A stretch of 64,000 bases of DNA from Nitrosomonas sp. (GTDB lineage: Bacteria > Pseudomonadota > Gammaproteobacteria > Burkholderiales > Nitrosomonadaceae): assembly GCF_019635155.1 (NCBI RefSeq), contig NZ_JAHBZY010000018.1, positions 1-64,000 on the forward strand, read 5' to 3'. Both the position numbers and the translations under genes were made by a program. The notes under the pieces were generated by a model. It was given only the letters and a program-made list of their open reading frames with translations. It was not told the origin of the DNA and did no database searches. Shown here in pieces: positions 7,852 through 17,181 of the stretch (its first letter is position 1; the number at the start of each line of letters is the position of its first letter).

Positions 7852-10800
7852 ATGGATATAGAATTAAGAAAGTTTTTCCGGATATGTTGTTTACTCCTGG
7901 TTGTTTTATTCAATAGTTCAGCATGGGGCAATGAAGAAAAAGCGGAATTCTCGCTGCATTTGTTTCGAAGCGGATTGCCGGTTGCCAATGCCGAGTTGTT
8001 AATTACCAGCGAATCATTCGAAAAATCGAGCGCCATTCTGATCTTCGAATCCACGCCCACATCCTATGCATGGAAGCCACCCGGCGATGCGCCGCTCAAG
8101 ACGAACGAGAGCGGCAGCCTGGCTGGAAAATTACCGCCGGGGCAATATCAATTCACGATCCGCACGGTCGATGGCCAGCAATTTATGTTCGACTTGCCAT
8201 TGATCGCCGCAGAGAACGTGCAAATTCTGGTTACCTTTTATGCGGGCAAGAAGAAACCCTTGCTCAATATCGAAAGCTCGGCAGCCGGCACGCTGGCGGG
8301 AACGGATGCGGCGGTTGCTGGAACGGGAGAGCAGGGTGAAGGCGTGATTTCGGTGCAAGTGCTTTCAATGGAAACGCAGAAACCGCTTAAGGACGTGCAA
8401 GTATTTTTGAGCGGCTTGAAAGAAAAACTCAGAACCGATGGGCAGGGGCGCGTGACTGCCACTGTTCCGGCGGGAAGTTACAGCGTGTCGCTGCTGCACA
8501 GCGCTTATAGCAGCCAGACGCAGGACGATGTCCAAATCGCCGATCACCAAACGACCGAACTGAGTTTTAAACTGACGCCCGCTGGAGTGGAACTCGCCGA
8601 ATATGTGGTGCTGGAGCCCCATCTTGCCGGGACTGTCGCTTCCGTGATTGAAGAACAACGAACGGCCACATCCGTTTCAACCGTATTAGGCGCGGAGCAA
8701 TTCAGCCGGAACGGCGATAGCGATGCTGCCAGTGCATTGCGACGGGCTTCCGGGTTGACGTTGGTTGGTGGTCAATTCATCTTTATCCGTGGTTTGGGGG
8801 AACGTTTCTCGTCGACATTAGTTAACGGAGCCGCGATTCCCAGTCCGGATGCAACCCGGCGGGTGGTGCCGCTGGATCTTTTTCCGACGAATATCCTGGA
8901 AAGTGTGCTGGTTCAGAAGACTTATTCGCCTGATCGTCCGGCGGAATTTGCGGGGGGTACGCTGGAGATGCGTACCCGTGGTATTCCGGATGCTTTTTTC
9001 TTTAATTTGAATTTGCAAACAGGCTTGAATGACAACACGACGTTCAAGGATGGCTTGACGTATAAAGGAGGCCACACCGATTTCACCAGTTACGACGATG
9101 GCGCGCGCGCGTTGCCCGATTCGATCGCGAATGCAACCGGACACGGTGAGACCATTAAACCGGCGACAGTTTTTAATCCGAGCGGATTTACCCCGGCGCA
9201 GATCGAGAAATTTGGCGAGGATTTATCCGGGGTGTGGGATGTCGATCAGAAAAAGCGTGCGCCTGATACCGGTCTTCAAGCTTCGATCGGGGATAGCTTC
9301 ACATTTGGCGATTTCAGGGTGGGGTATATCGGTGCGGCAGGCTGGAAACAAGAATTTAGAAAACAGAACGAAATCAACCGCGAATTTGTTGCCGCCGATA
9401 CCAAGGACGGCAGTTTAAGGAAAATTCAGGACTTCGAAATGCAACGCTCGCTTCGTGAATTGCATGTGACGGGTTATGCCGGGACGGAACTGCAATATAA
9501 AGATACGCACAGGCTGTTTGCCAGAACCATGTTTCTGCGGCAGGCGGTTGATGAAGCGAGAATATCTCAAGGATTCACCGATGCGGAAACCAATGATATC
9601 CGCCGTACCCGGTTGAAGTTTTTCTCCAATCAGCTGCTCATGACACAAGTGGGTGGTGAACATCAATTCGACTGGCTGAAGGATCTATCCATTAATTGGC
9701 TTTATACCAATGCGACGGCTAATAGAGACGAACCCAAAACGCGTGATTACCGTTTTGATGCGGACCCGCAAGGCAATTTCTTTTTTGCGCAGAGAGCGGA
9801 CAACAACCAAACCATGTATGCGGACTTGGTCGATAAAGATCAGAGCTGGCGCGTGGACGGAAAACTGCCGGTGCAGCCTTCGATACATCACAAAATCACA
9901 TTGGGCAGCGGTTTTATAACCCAGAGTAAAAGCAGGGATTCCAGTATCCGGCGCTTTAATTATTTTCCTGTCGGACCGGATGGATTTAACCCGGCGGTGT
10001 TTGCGCAATCATCGTTGGAAAGCATACTGCGGCCTCAGTATATCGGTACCAACGGATTCCAGCTTCGTGAAGTGACGCGCCCCAGCGATAGGTACAACGC
10101 AAAACAGGATCTGCTTTCCTATTATGGAAAACTGGATTGGTTGTTGTACGACCGTCTCAATATTACCGGCGGACTTCGCTGGGAAAACAACGACCAGCGC
10201 GTTGATACGTTCACGTTGACGAACACGCCGACAACCGCCCGGTTGAATCGGGTGGATATGTTGCCTTCGGTGGTTGCCACTTTGCATCTGACCGATAAAC
10301 AGCAGCTTCGCGCCGGTTTCAGTCAAACGCTATCCAGACCGGATTTCCGGGAATTGTCGTCGGCGCCTTTTACTGACATCAATACCAATCAGGAGACGGT
10401 CGGTAATCCGAATCTTAAGCAAACAGCGATCACCAATTGGGATCTGCGCTGGGAATATTATTTATCGCCGACGGAAAACCTCTTCGCCGGGTTTTTCTGG
10501 AAGGATCTGACTAAACCAATTGAATTGGTTGCCGTGCCGGGCACCGCCGGACTCAATACTTATCAAAATACTGATAAAGCCAATATCTACGGGTTTGAAG
10601 TGGAGTTGTTGAAGAAATTGGATTTTGTGCACCCGTTCCTGGAAAATTTTTACGTTGGCGGCAACTACACTTGGTCGGCGTCGAACGTGCTGTTGAATGA
10701 AGAAAATTTAAAGGCGCAAACGACGAACGATAGACCGTTGCAAGGCCATTCCGCTCAAATTGTCAACTTTCAAATCGGCTACGATAACCCCAAATGGAAA

Positions 10801-11058
10801 ACGCAAGCGACCTTGCTATACAACGTTTCCAGCAAACGCATCATGGCTGCGGGAGTGCTGGGCGCACCGGATAAATATGAACAACCGGTGCATCAATTGG
10901 ATTTTGTGTTCAGCCAGAATTTGTATAAAGGACTATCGATGCAAGTTTCCATGCAAAATTTACTCGATTCCGAAATTCGTATCACCCAGGGTGATGAAGT
11001 TACCCGTCAGTATCGTCGCGGACGTTTCTTCAATTTGAGCGTGCGGTTGGCGTATTGA
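7852..11058 (+). CDS. TonB-dependent outer-membrane receptor with N-terminal beta domains
   Basis: A 1068-aa outer-membrane receptor. After a signal peptide (ending NSSAWG) come two Ig/carboxypeptidase-regulatory-like beta domains (about 27-120 and 165-250), then a plug domain (about 260-370, with FIRGLGERFSSTLVNG) and a beta-barrel ending in NLSVRLAY with a C-terminal aromatic residue. The regulatory-like domains are common in receptors for polymers or large ligands, but the substrate is unknown. It follows the TPR gene by 117 bp with GGAGAGGGG before the ATG. Together with the upstream genes it makes a dedicated uptake system; the Pho-box context suggests a phosphorus-containing ligand, which is inference. 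Confidence 0.9.
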   Translation: MDIELRKFFRICCLLLVVLFNSSAWGNEEKAEFSLHLFRSGLPVANAELLITSESFEKSSAILIFESTPTSYAWKPPGDAPLKTNESGSLAGKLPPGQYQFTIRTVDGQQFMFDLPLIAAENVQILVTFYAGKKKPLLNIESSAAGTLAGTDAAVAGTGEQGEGVISVQVLSMETQKPLKDVQVFLSGLKEKLRTDGQGRVTATVPAGSYSVSLLHSAYSSQTQDDVQIADHQTTELSFKLTPAGVELAEYVVLEPHLAGTVASVIEEQRTATSVSTVLGAEQFSRNGDSDAASALRRASGLTLVGGQFIFIRGLGERFSSTLVNGAAIPSPDATRRVVPLDLFPTNILESVLVQKTYSPDRPAEFAGGTLEMRTRGIPDAFFFNLNLQTGLNDNTTFKDGLTYKGGHTDFTSYDDGARALPDSIANATGHGETIKPATVFNPSGFTPAQIEKFGEDLSGVWDVDQKKRAPDTGLQASIGDSFTFGDFRVGYIGAAGWKQEFRKQNEINREFVAADTKDGSLRKIQDFEMQRSLRELHVTGYAGTELQYKDTHRLFARTMFLRQAVDEARISQGFTDAETNDIRRTRLKFFSNQLLMTQVGGEHQFDWLKDLSINWLYTNATANRDEPKTRDYRFDADPQGNFFFAQRADNNQTMYADLVDKDQSWRVDGKLPVQPSIHHKITLGSGFITQSKSRDSSIRRFNYFPVGPDGFNPAVFAQSSLESILRPQYIGTNGFQLREVTRPSDRYNAKQDLLSYYGKLDWLLYDRLNITGGLRWENNDQRVDTFTLTNTPTTARLNRVDMLPSVVATLHLTDKQQLRAGFSQTLSRPDFRELSSAPFTDINTNQETVGNPNLKQTAITNWDLRWEYYLSPTENLFAGFFWKDLTKPIELVAVPGTAGLNTYQNTDKANIYGFEVELLKKLDFVHPFLENFYVGGNYTWSASNVLLNEENLKAQTTNDRPLQGHSAQIVNFQIGYDNPKWKTQATLLYNVSSKRIMAAGVLGAPDKYEQPVHQLDFVFSQNLYKGLSMQVSMQNLLDSEIRITQGDEVTRQYRRGRFFNLSVRLAY

Positions 11059-11263
11059 TTGATTTTATGCTCAATAGTCATGTATTGATTCACTACTCGA
11101 CCTAAACATCCTGTAAAGTGTCGCCGGATTTCACGATCGTACGGACATTTTATTATAGAGTAACTGATGATTTGGGCTAAATGGATGATGGCTATTGCAC
11201 AAGCTTGCTTGTTCGTCGATCGATTACGATTTGGCGATGTTCTGCTTTGGGTAGAAAGCTGAC

Positions 11264-12211
11264 ATGCTGCAAAAATTGACCCTGCTGTTTCCCCTCTGGA
11301 TGATTCTAATCTGTGCGACGGCGTTGATTTGGCCGACGGGGTGGATGTTTCTGAATCAAGGGTCGGTGGTGGTATTGATCCTCGGCTTTGTGATGCTCTG
11401 CATGGGGTTGACGCTCACCTTCGACGATTTCCGCAGAATCACTCAAATGCCGAGAGCCGTTGCGATCGGTTTTGCTGCACAGTTTTCCATTATGCCGCTG
11501 CTTGCCTGGGGGATCGCTCATTTACTGGAATTGCCGTCGCATTTTGCGGTTGGATTGATACTGGTGGGTTGTTGTCCCGGTGGCACCGCTTCTAATTTAG
11601 TGACGTACATCGCCAAAGCCGATGTCGCGTTGTCGGTGGTGATGACGGTGTGTTCCACGTTGGCGGCCGTGGTGTTGACGCCGTTGCTGACGCAGTTGTT
11701 CGCGGGAGCTTTGGTGCCGGTGGATACTTGGATGTTGTTCAAGCAGACGTTGCAAGTGGTGGTAGTGCCGATTGTTTTGGGAATTTTACTTAACCGTTGG
11801 ATGCCGCATTGGGTGCAAAAGGTGTTGCCGGTTGCGCCACTATTTTCGGTATTCGGTGTTTGCATTATCTGCGCCATCGTATTTGCGGCGCAAGCGGAGT
11901 CGATCTTGCAGTATGGTGCCGAGCTGTTACTGGCGACGCTGATGTTGCATGGGTGCGGTTTTTTGATCGGTTATCATTTTGCAAGATTTCTGGGGTGCCA
12001 TAATCGTAGTGCCCGCACCATTGCGGTCGAAGTCGGCATGCAAAATTCCGGCTTGTCGATTGTGTTGGCCAAACAGGCCTTTCCGATGCTGCCATTGGCG
12101 CCGGTAGCAGGGGCGGTATCTGCCGTGATGCATTCGTTGATCGGCAGTTTGCTCGCGGTACTGTGGCGGATACGACCCATCACTTCCGAGCGAATCGAAT
12201 CAGAAAAGTAA
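11264..12211 (+). CDS. bile acid:sodium symporter family transporter
   Basis: A 315-aa polytopic inner-membrane protein with about ten hydrophobic segments, recognisable as BASS family from LCMGLTLTFDDFRRI and the crossover-region motif CCPGGTASNLVTYIAKAD. Family members move organic anions with Na+ (bile acids, pyruvate, pantothenate and others); the substrate cannot be read from the sequence. It lies alone between the TonB receptor and the small DUF2845-like gene, on the same strand as both. Confidence 0.88.
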   Translation: MLQKLTLLFPLWMILICATALIWPTGWMFLNQGSVVVLILGFVMLCMGLTLTFDDFRRITQMPRAVAIGFAAQFSIMPLLAWGIAHLLELPSHFAVGLILVGCCPGGTASNLVTYIAKADVALSVVMTVCSTLAAVVLTPLLTQLFAGALVPVDTWMLFKQTLQVVVVPIVLGILLNRWMPHWVQKVLPVAPLFSVFGVCIICAIVFAAQAESILQYGAELLLATLMLHGCGFLIGYHFARFLGCHNRSARTIAVEVGMQNSGLSIVLAKQAFPMLPLAPVAGAVSAVMHSLIGSLLAVLWRIRPITSERIESEK

Positions 12212-12359
12212 AGTATCGATCGCTTACCAGGTGAGTATGTTTATTTTGCTCGGTTGGTGATCGCCATTCTTACCGTTCAGCGTGTATTAATCGAGCCCGG
12301 ATTAATGTTGTTAACAGCCATGATATTTAACAACATTATCAGTTAGCAAGGAGCTCTTC

Positions 12360-12638
12360 ATGACCAAGCGATTTATCATCATTCTTGCCGTATTGCTGTT
12401 GTGCGGTTTTCGTGCGCCGAACGGCAATATCATTTCCAAAGGTGATTTGGCCGACAAGTTGATCGTCAATATGGGAGAACCGCATCTAAGAACCGATTTG
12501 GGAATGATTCAAACCAGAGCTTTTGGCGGGATTGTCTATATCAGGCGGGAAATCTGGTTTTATCGAATCGATGATTACAACTATCGTTTTTTGATCGAGA
12601 ACGGGCAGATCGTTGCCGATCACTGGTCGCGTTTTTGA
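12360..12638 (+). CDS. small exported protein, DUF2845-like
   Basis: A 92-aa protein with a hydrophobic N-terminal signal (TKRFIIILAVLLLCGF) and a short domain containing SKGDLADKLIVNMGEP and an aromatic C-terminal strand region (EIWFYRIDDYNYRF). This resembles DUF2845 or a BamE/OmlA-like fold, where K/G-D...GEP marks the first helix and turn. The Cys at the end of the hydrophobic stretch has Leu at -1, so it is not a classic lipobox. AAGGAG precedes the ATG. Function unknown. Confidence 0.65.
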   Translation: MTKRFIIILAVLLLCGFRAPNGNIISKGDLADKLIVNMGEPHLRTDLGMIQTRAFGGIVYIRREIWFYRIDDYNYRFLIENGQIVADHWSRF

Positions 12639-12786
12639 TGGGACTCTGGACAGTACTCGAAATAATGACCATTCAGGGTTTTTCCCGATTCAATCCGCCA
12701 GAAATCAAGAGACGTGCACCATGCTTCTCTTGACAATGATTTCGATGTAAAGACATTGGGTTGTGTAGCTTGGGCTTTACATGGTG

Positions 12787-12820
12787 TTGTCATATAGACG
12801 TCACACCTTCGTGCAAAAAT
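12787..12820 (+). promoter_or_regulatory. putative Pho box of the phytase-like gene
   Basis: TTGTCATATAGACGTCAC (12787-12804) has two GTCA half-sites 11 bp apart and matches the PhoB-box consensus at about 14 of 18 positions. Ten bases further, AAAAAT (12815-12820) could serve as a weak -10. The ATG it would control is at 12889. Confidence 0.6.
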
Positions 12821-12888
12821 TTTGTTTTCCAATACCTGAATTTATCAGGTCAATGGAAATATTTAATTAAACATCGAAGGAAAAAGTC

Positions 12889-14304
12889 ATGTCATTCTTA
12901 CATCAAAATCCCAAAATAGCTTCGTTTCTTCTCATCACCCTAATGCTGACGGCATCAGCCACAAATGCAGCACCGGTTTTACTGGGCATAGGCAGTCTTC
13001 CCAATGGCAGTGACCTGTCCGGCTTAAGCGGTACACTCGAAAATGGGTTGGCTGCGAACATTCTGGGCGGATTGGGTTCAGGTATTGCGTATGCGGGTAA
13101 CAACACATTCTTGGCATTACCGGATCGTGGTCCGAATGCGCTCGATTATATCGGCGGCGGTAGTGTCGATAACACGGTTTCCTTTATTGCCCGTTTTCAT
13201 ACCATCGGGTTGAGCTATTCACCGGGTACCACCTTACCTTTGACGGTTACAACGACCTTGAGCGGCACAACTTTGCTTTCAAGCGCTACGCCGCTGGCGT
13301 ATGCAGCTGGCGCCGCTCCGGCGGTAAATACAGCAACAAGTTATTACTTCACCGGGCGTTCGGATAATTTTGCGATAGGCAATTCACTCAATCCGGATAA
13401 TGCACGTTTTGATCCGGAAGGCATCCGCGTCTCGAATGACGGTAAAAGTGTTTTTGTTTCCGATGAGTATGGTCCTTATATTTATCAGTTCGATCGCTTT
13501 ACCGGCGAACGGGTGCGATCCTTTGCGTTACCGGATAATTTAGCGGTTAACAGCCTTAATTCGTCCGGTTCCTTGGAAATCAGCGGCAATACGATCGGAC
13601 GGGTTGCGAATAAAGGGATGGAAGGACTTGCGATTTCCCCGGATGGCTCAACGCTATTCGGTTTCATGCAGAGTCCGCTGCTGCAAGACGGCGGCGACGG
13701 CGGGCGGATGAATCGTATCGTTACGGTGGACATTGCCACAGGTGCAACGCATGAGTTTGCGTATGACAATCGTATCGGTTCCAAAAATTACAACAGCAGC
13801 GAGATACTTGCGCTCAACAATCATGAATTCTTGGTGCTGGAGAGAGATGGCAAGGGATTGGGCGATGGTTCAAATGCTGCCATCAAGCAACTGTGGAAAG
13901 TTGATTTAGCAGGCGCCACCGATGTTGCCGCTCTGAGTGGCGAGGCGGATTTATTAGCCAATCAAGGTCATGCGGATAAAAGTTTGTTCCTCGATATCCG
14001 GGCTCTGCTGAATGCCAACGGTATTACCGATGCGGAGATACCAGCTAAGCTGGAAGGCGCGGCTTTTGGTGATGATGTTACTGTGGGGGTTGATACCTAT
14101 CACACGCTTATTTTGACCAATGATAATGATTTCGCAGCTATCGCCGGAGATAATAAGTTTCTCGTGATTGGATTTAAAGATACTGATTTAGGCGGATCCA
14201 CTTATCTCCCGCAAGTTGTTTCGGCAGTGCCCGAACCTCAGACTTACGCGATACTCTTGGTGGGGCTCGGTTTGATAGGATTTTCGGCGAGCCGTAGAAA
14301 ATAA
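12889..14304 (+). CDS. phytase/esterase-like secreted protein with PEP-CTERM anchor
   Basis: A 471-aa secreted protein. A signal peptide (ending TNAA) is followed by a domain resembling 'esterase-like activity of phytase' proteins (SGIAYAGNNTFLALPDRGPNA, FDPEGIRVSNDGKSVFVSDE, KGMEGLAISPDG), probably a beta-propeller. The C-terminus is a PEP-CTERM sorting signal: VPEPQTY, a hydrophobic helix, then SRRK. PEP-CTERM signals are processed by exosortase, tying the protein to the cell surface or exopolysaccharide. GAAGGA lies before the ATG. The putative Pho box upstream and pstSCAB nearby fit a role in releasing phosphate outside the cell; the enzymatic activity itself is unproven. Confidence 0.85.
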   Translation: MSFLHQNPKIASFLLITLMLTASATNAAPVLLGIGSLPNGSDLSGLSGTLENGLAANILGGLGSGIAYAGNNTFLALPDRGPNALDYIGGGSVDNTVSFIARFHTIGLSYSPGTTLPLTVTTTLSGTTLLSSATPLAYAAGAAPAVNTATSYYFTGRSDNFAIGNSLNPDNARFDPEGIRVSNDGKSVFVSDEYGPYIYQFDRFTGERVRSFALPDNLAVNSLNSSGSLEISGNTIGRVANKGMEGLAISPDGSTLFGFMQSPLLQDGGDGGRMNRIVTVDIATGATHEFAYDNRIGSKNYNSSEILALNNHEFLVLERDGKGLGDGSNAAIKQLWKVDLAGATDVAALSGEADLLANQGHADKSLFLDIRALLNANGITDAEIPAKLEGAAFGDDVTVGVDTYHTLILTNDNDFAAIAGDNKFLVIGFKDTDLGGSTYLPQVVSAVPEPQTYAILLVGLGLIGFSASRRK

Positions 14305-14311
14305 AACATTT

Positions 14312-14451
14312 GAGACCTTTGCACAGTTACTACGCGGCACGATAATTGCGTTAAAAATTTGCGAAAAATGCTCATTACCCCGTGTGAGCTCCGCTTTTTC
14401 GCAAATTTTTGCCTTATTCTCGCACCGCTCATGACACCGTGCAAAGGTCTC
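14312..14451 (+). mobile_element. 140-bp MITE-like element, copy 1
   Basis: A 140-bp non-coding element bounded by perfect 13-bp inverted repeats (GAGACCTTTGCAC and its complement) and flanked by the 5-bp direct repeat CATTT (14307-14311 and 14452-14456). Inside, AAAAATTTGCGAAAAA and TTTTTCGCAAATTTTT are inverted, so the whole element folds into a long hairpin. It begins 7 bp after the stop of the phytase-like gene and may act as its terminator. A second copy of equal length lies inverted at 59982-60121. No transposase is encoded; the parent IS family cannot be named from this window. Confidence 0.85.
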
Positions 14452-14652
14452 CATTTTTGAAATCGGAAATTAAGACTGCGGAATGGCAATCGATGGATCC
14501 CGGGTTCTCCGATTCTGGATTTACCGGTTGCTCTGAATCCAATTAAACTTGGATCCGGAAAATAAAAACGCTGAAACCGAACTTTCAGAAAAGTATCCGG
14601 CGGCATGTTTCATGGCTTCTATATGCTGATACAAGCATGCATTTACATGTAG

Positions 14653-14686
14653 ATGTCATACCGCTGTCATATTGCCCTGCTAGATT
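14653..14686 (+). promoter_or_regulatory. putative Pho box and -10 of the beta-helix-like secreted gene
   Basis: ATGTCATACCGCTGTCAT (14653-14670) contains two full TGTCAT half-sites 11 bp apart, about 14 of 18 matches to the PhoB-box consensus. Ten bases later TAGATT (14681-14686) fits a -10 element. The ATG at 14726 follows with GGAGGTGG as ribosome-binding site. Confidence 0.68.
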
Positions 14687-14725
14687 TGCCCTATCCTAAT
14701 ATAAATACTTGGAGGTGGGTAAATC

Positions 14726-16327
14726 ATGTTCAAATTGAATAAAATAAAAGAAAAAATAATAATTACATCAACGATTTTTTTATGTATGGCTGCATCGGGC
14801 GGCTATGCTGCGACAGCGACGTTTGATCCGGGAACAGGTATCGTCGATATGCCGGTTGTGGAAGTATTAGGCGCCGGATCTTCTGCGTTTTATCGTGCGC
14901 AATTGAGGTTGGTCGGCGATGGATTGGAGTTGGTATCAGCGGATCCGATTTCCGCTATAACCGGGCAAAGAAATGTGTTTGACCCCGACACCAGCGCAGT
15001 GCATGTTCCGTCGGTTGTCGTGGGTGCTGATGATTTCTACGTCAAATTGAAAGTTGTTCCGGGGTCGAATCCTCTACGTTTTTCGGTGGAACAACTTGCT
15101 AATAACGCATTTCAAGGCTGTCCCAGTTTTGCAACTGCCGGTCCGGGAACTGGCTCCTGCGTGTTGAGTGGAGAAATCACAACGAATGTTACATTGACCA
15201 AAAATATCAACTGGATATTGTCGGGCGGTGTTTATATCGGTGGCGATAATAAACAGAGCGCAACGATCACCGTTAATCCCGGCACCAAAATTTTCGGTCA
15301 ATCGGGAGCTGATTATCTATTTATTCGACGCGGCTCCAAAATTATGGCGGAAGGCACGCCGGATAACCCGATCGTAATGACGGGGCCGTTGCAGCAATCA
15401 CCCGGAGAGTGGGGCGGTTTGCTCATCGCAGGTAATGCGCCGATCAATGGGTGTAATGTGGGCGTGGCTCTCTGTGAAGCGCCGTTTGAAGCGATTACAT
15501 CAGAGTTTTTCGGCGGTAATAACGAAACGGATAACAGCGGGATCCTTAAATATGTGCAAGTTCTATTCGCAGGATTCGCCGTGCGTCCGGATGAAGAACT
15601 TAACGGTTTAACGCTGATGGGTGTTGGCTCGGGAACAGTGATCAATTATGTGCAAGTTCACTCAGGATTGGATGACGGTGTGGAAATGTTCGGCGGTACG
15701 GTGCAAATGAAACACTTGGTATTAACCGACAATCGTGATGACGCTTTTGATTGGACGAGCGGTTTTAAAGGCCGCGCGCAATTTGTTTTAATCAAGCAAT
15801 CTCCCGGTATTGGTGACCGAGGCATCGAAGCCGACAATAATGAAAAAAATCATGACAGTTTGCCTCGCGCTCACCCGGTTTTATCCAATTTCACCATCAT
15901 TGGCCGTAACGATACCGGCGCGACCCAAGGTATTTTGCTGCGCCGTGGTACCGCTGCGAATATTTGGAACACAGTTATTACCGGTTCTCCGGAATGTATT
16001 CGCATTGACAGTGCTTCTACCTATATCAATGCAGGTTCTCCAGGAAGCTTGACGGGCGAATTGACGATCCGTAATTCGATCGCGCAGTGCGACAATAATT
16101 TTGCGGATGGTGATGGCGCTACTTTCTCCGTCAGCGATTGGTTCTTATCGCAACCCGAGAATAAAGCGGAAAATCCTCTTTTAAGCGGTTACTTGCCGGC
16201 CAGTGGATCGCCTCTGACGTTGGGCGGCGCAGCGGTCACCGATCCTTTCTTTGATACAGTTGATTTCATCGGCGCCTTCAAGGATGCCAGCGACGATTGG
16301 ACCAAAGAATGGACATTTCCGTTTTAA
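14726..16327 (+). CDS. secreted beta-helix-like protein of unknown function, probably Pho-regulated
   Basis: A 533-aa secreted protein. Residues 1-28 are a signal peptide; the next 100 residues form a beta domain; from about 150 on, repeated short strands and Gly/Asn turns (TVNPGTKIFG, RRGSKIMAEGTPDNPIV, GEWGGLLIAGNAPIN, LDDGVEMFGG, NRDDAFDW) suggest a right-handed parallel beta-helix. I recall the GEWGGL..GNAPIN type from uncharacterised surface proteins of Proteobacteria and Bacteroidetes. Acidic clusters could bind Ca2+. It has no sorting signal. Own Pho box and -10 upstream, terminator downstream: a one-gene unit between the phytase-like gene and pstS. Confidence 0.75.
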   Translation: MFKLNKIKEKIIITSTIFLCMAASGGYAATATFDPGTGIVDMPVVEVLGAGSSAFYRAQLRLVGDGLELVSADPISAITGQRNVFDPDTSAVHVPSVVVGADDFYVKLKVVPGSNPLRFSVEQLANNAFQGCPSFATAGPGTGSCVLSGEITTNVTLTKNINWILSGGVYIGGDNKQSATITVNPGTKIFGQSGADYLFIRRGSKIMAEGTPDNPIVMTGPLQQSPGEWGGLLIAGNAPINGCNVGVALCEAPFEAITSEFFGGNNETDNSGILKYVQVLFAGFAVRPDEELNGLTLMGVGSGTVINYVQVHSGLDDGVEMFGGTVQMKHLVLTDNRDDAFDWTSGFKGRAQFVLIKQSPGIGDRGIEADNNEKNHDSLPRAHPVLSNFTIIGRNDTGATQGILLRRGTAANIWNTVITGSPECIRIDSASTYINAGSPGSLTGELTIRNSIAQCDNNFADGDGATFSVSDWFLSQPENKAENPLLSGYLPASGSPLTLGGAAVTDPFFDTVDFIGAFKDASDDWTKEWTFPF

Positions 16328-16390
16328 CAACCTGGATTGATTCGTTGTAAGAATTTGCTTCTACACGATTCAAGTTGACTCATCAACTTT

Positions 16391-16431
16391 AAAAATCGCT
16401 GGTTTCACCTTCCGGGTGCCAGCGATTTTTT
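16391..16431 (+). terminator. rho-independent terminator after the beta-helix-like gene
   Basis: A 12-bp perfect stem (AAAAATCGCTGG / CCAGCGATTTTT) with a 16-nt loop and a T-run, 64 bp downstream of the stop codon at 16327. The A-rich 5' arm would let it work on the other strand too. The rest of 16328-16681 holds nothing I recognise. Confidence 0.85.
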
Positions 16432-16681
16432 CATTGCGGTTATCGAAGCGAAAAAACGATGTCATTGCGCGTTCATCAAAAATTCATTGGACTGACATCG
16501 TTATTTCATGTTGGGTCGGTAAATTAGCACAATGTAAAGCAAGTTATTTCCAATAGCCGCAAGTTGGGAAAAAGCTATCCAAAGCCAATACTCTGCCTAT
16601 GCCGCTTAGGTGCTTTAGCGTTGCTATTGATGTTTGGAATGCGTTCTGTGCTTCGGTTTAAATTCAAGGTGAGGGTTGTGT

Positions 16682-16957
16682 ATGCAAATTGATAGTCTAA
16701 CGGCTCGCGTGGTTGCATGTATGTGTCTGGTGTTGTTAAGTATTGCTGCTGGTGTTACTGCGGGTGTTGCATTTTACGAAATGGTGGTCGATTGGGAGGG
16801 CATATCAAGCCTTTTCTTAGGCTTCTACCTTTATTCTGCTTATCTGCTGACAGGCATCACTATGAACAAGCCCAAAGGTCGGCTGCTGAATCACCGGCAC
16901 CAGTTATCGCAGCGCAATAGTTCACAGATTGAACGTGATCAGGTATGCGAATTTTGA
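16682..16957 (+). CDS. small hypothetical membrane protein
   Basis: An open frame of 91 codons with two hydrophobic helices (VVACMCLVLLSIAAGVTAGV and FLGFYLYSAYLLTGITM) and a basic, Gln/Asn-rich tail. The ATG at 16682 is preceded by AGGTGAGGG. I recognise no family. Its two plausible membrane helices and ribosome-binding site speak for a real gene, but there is no other support. Confidence 0.42.
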   Translation: MQIDSLTARVVACMCLVLLSIAAGVTAGVAFYEMVVDWEGISSLFLGFYLYSAYLLTGITMNKPKGRLLNHRHQLSQRNSSQIERDQVCEF

Positions 16958-17181
16958 TGTTCGGAAGTTTGTACGATGTCTGCTGCTCATAAAGCACGAT
17001 GTTCCCTTCTATGTAAATAGAGAATCGCTTGACCCAAGCGCCTTGGCAACAAAGAGCGTCATAACGATCCTGGAGGTCGTGAGCGTGTTGAATTGGGTTT
17101 GATGTTTTTCACCTTTCACTTCCGCACCTCCCAGTCAGCGCCCTGCTGGCAGCCGTTGGGAGGAATTCCACTGTAATCCGT

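Noticed and set aside
11070-11130. Pho box before the BASS-family transporter
   Set aside because: A GTCAT is present, but the second half-site is at the wrong spacing.
13485-13784. Antisense frame inside the phytase-like gene
   Set aside because: It mirrors the real gene's codon structure and shows no start signal or independent protein features.
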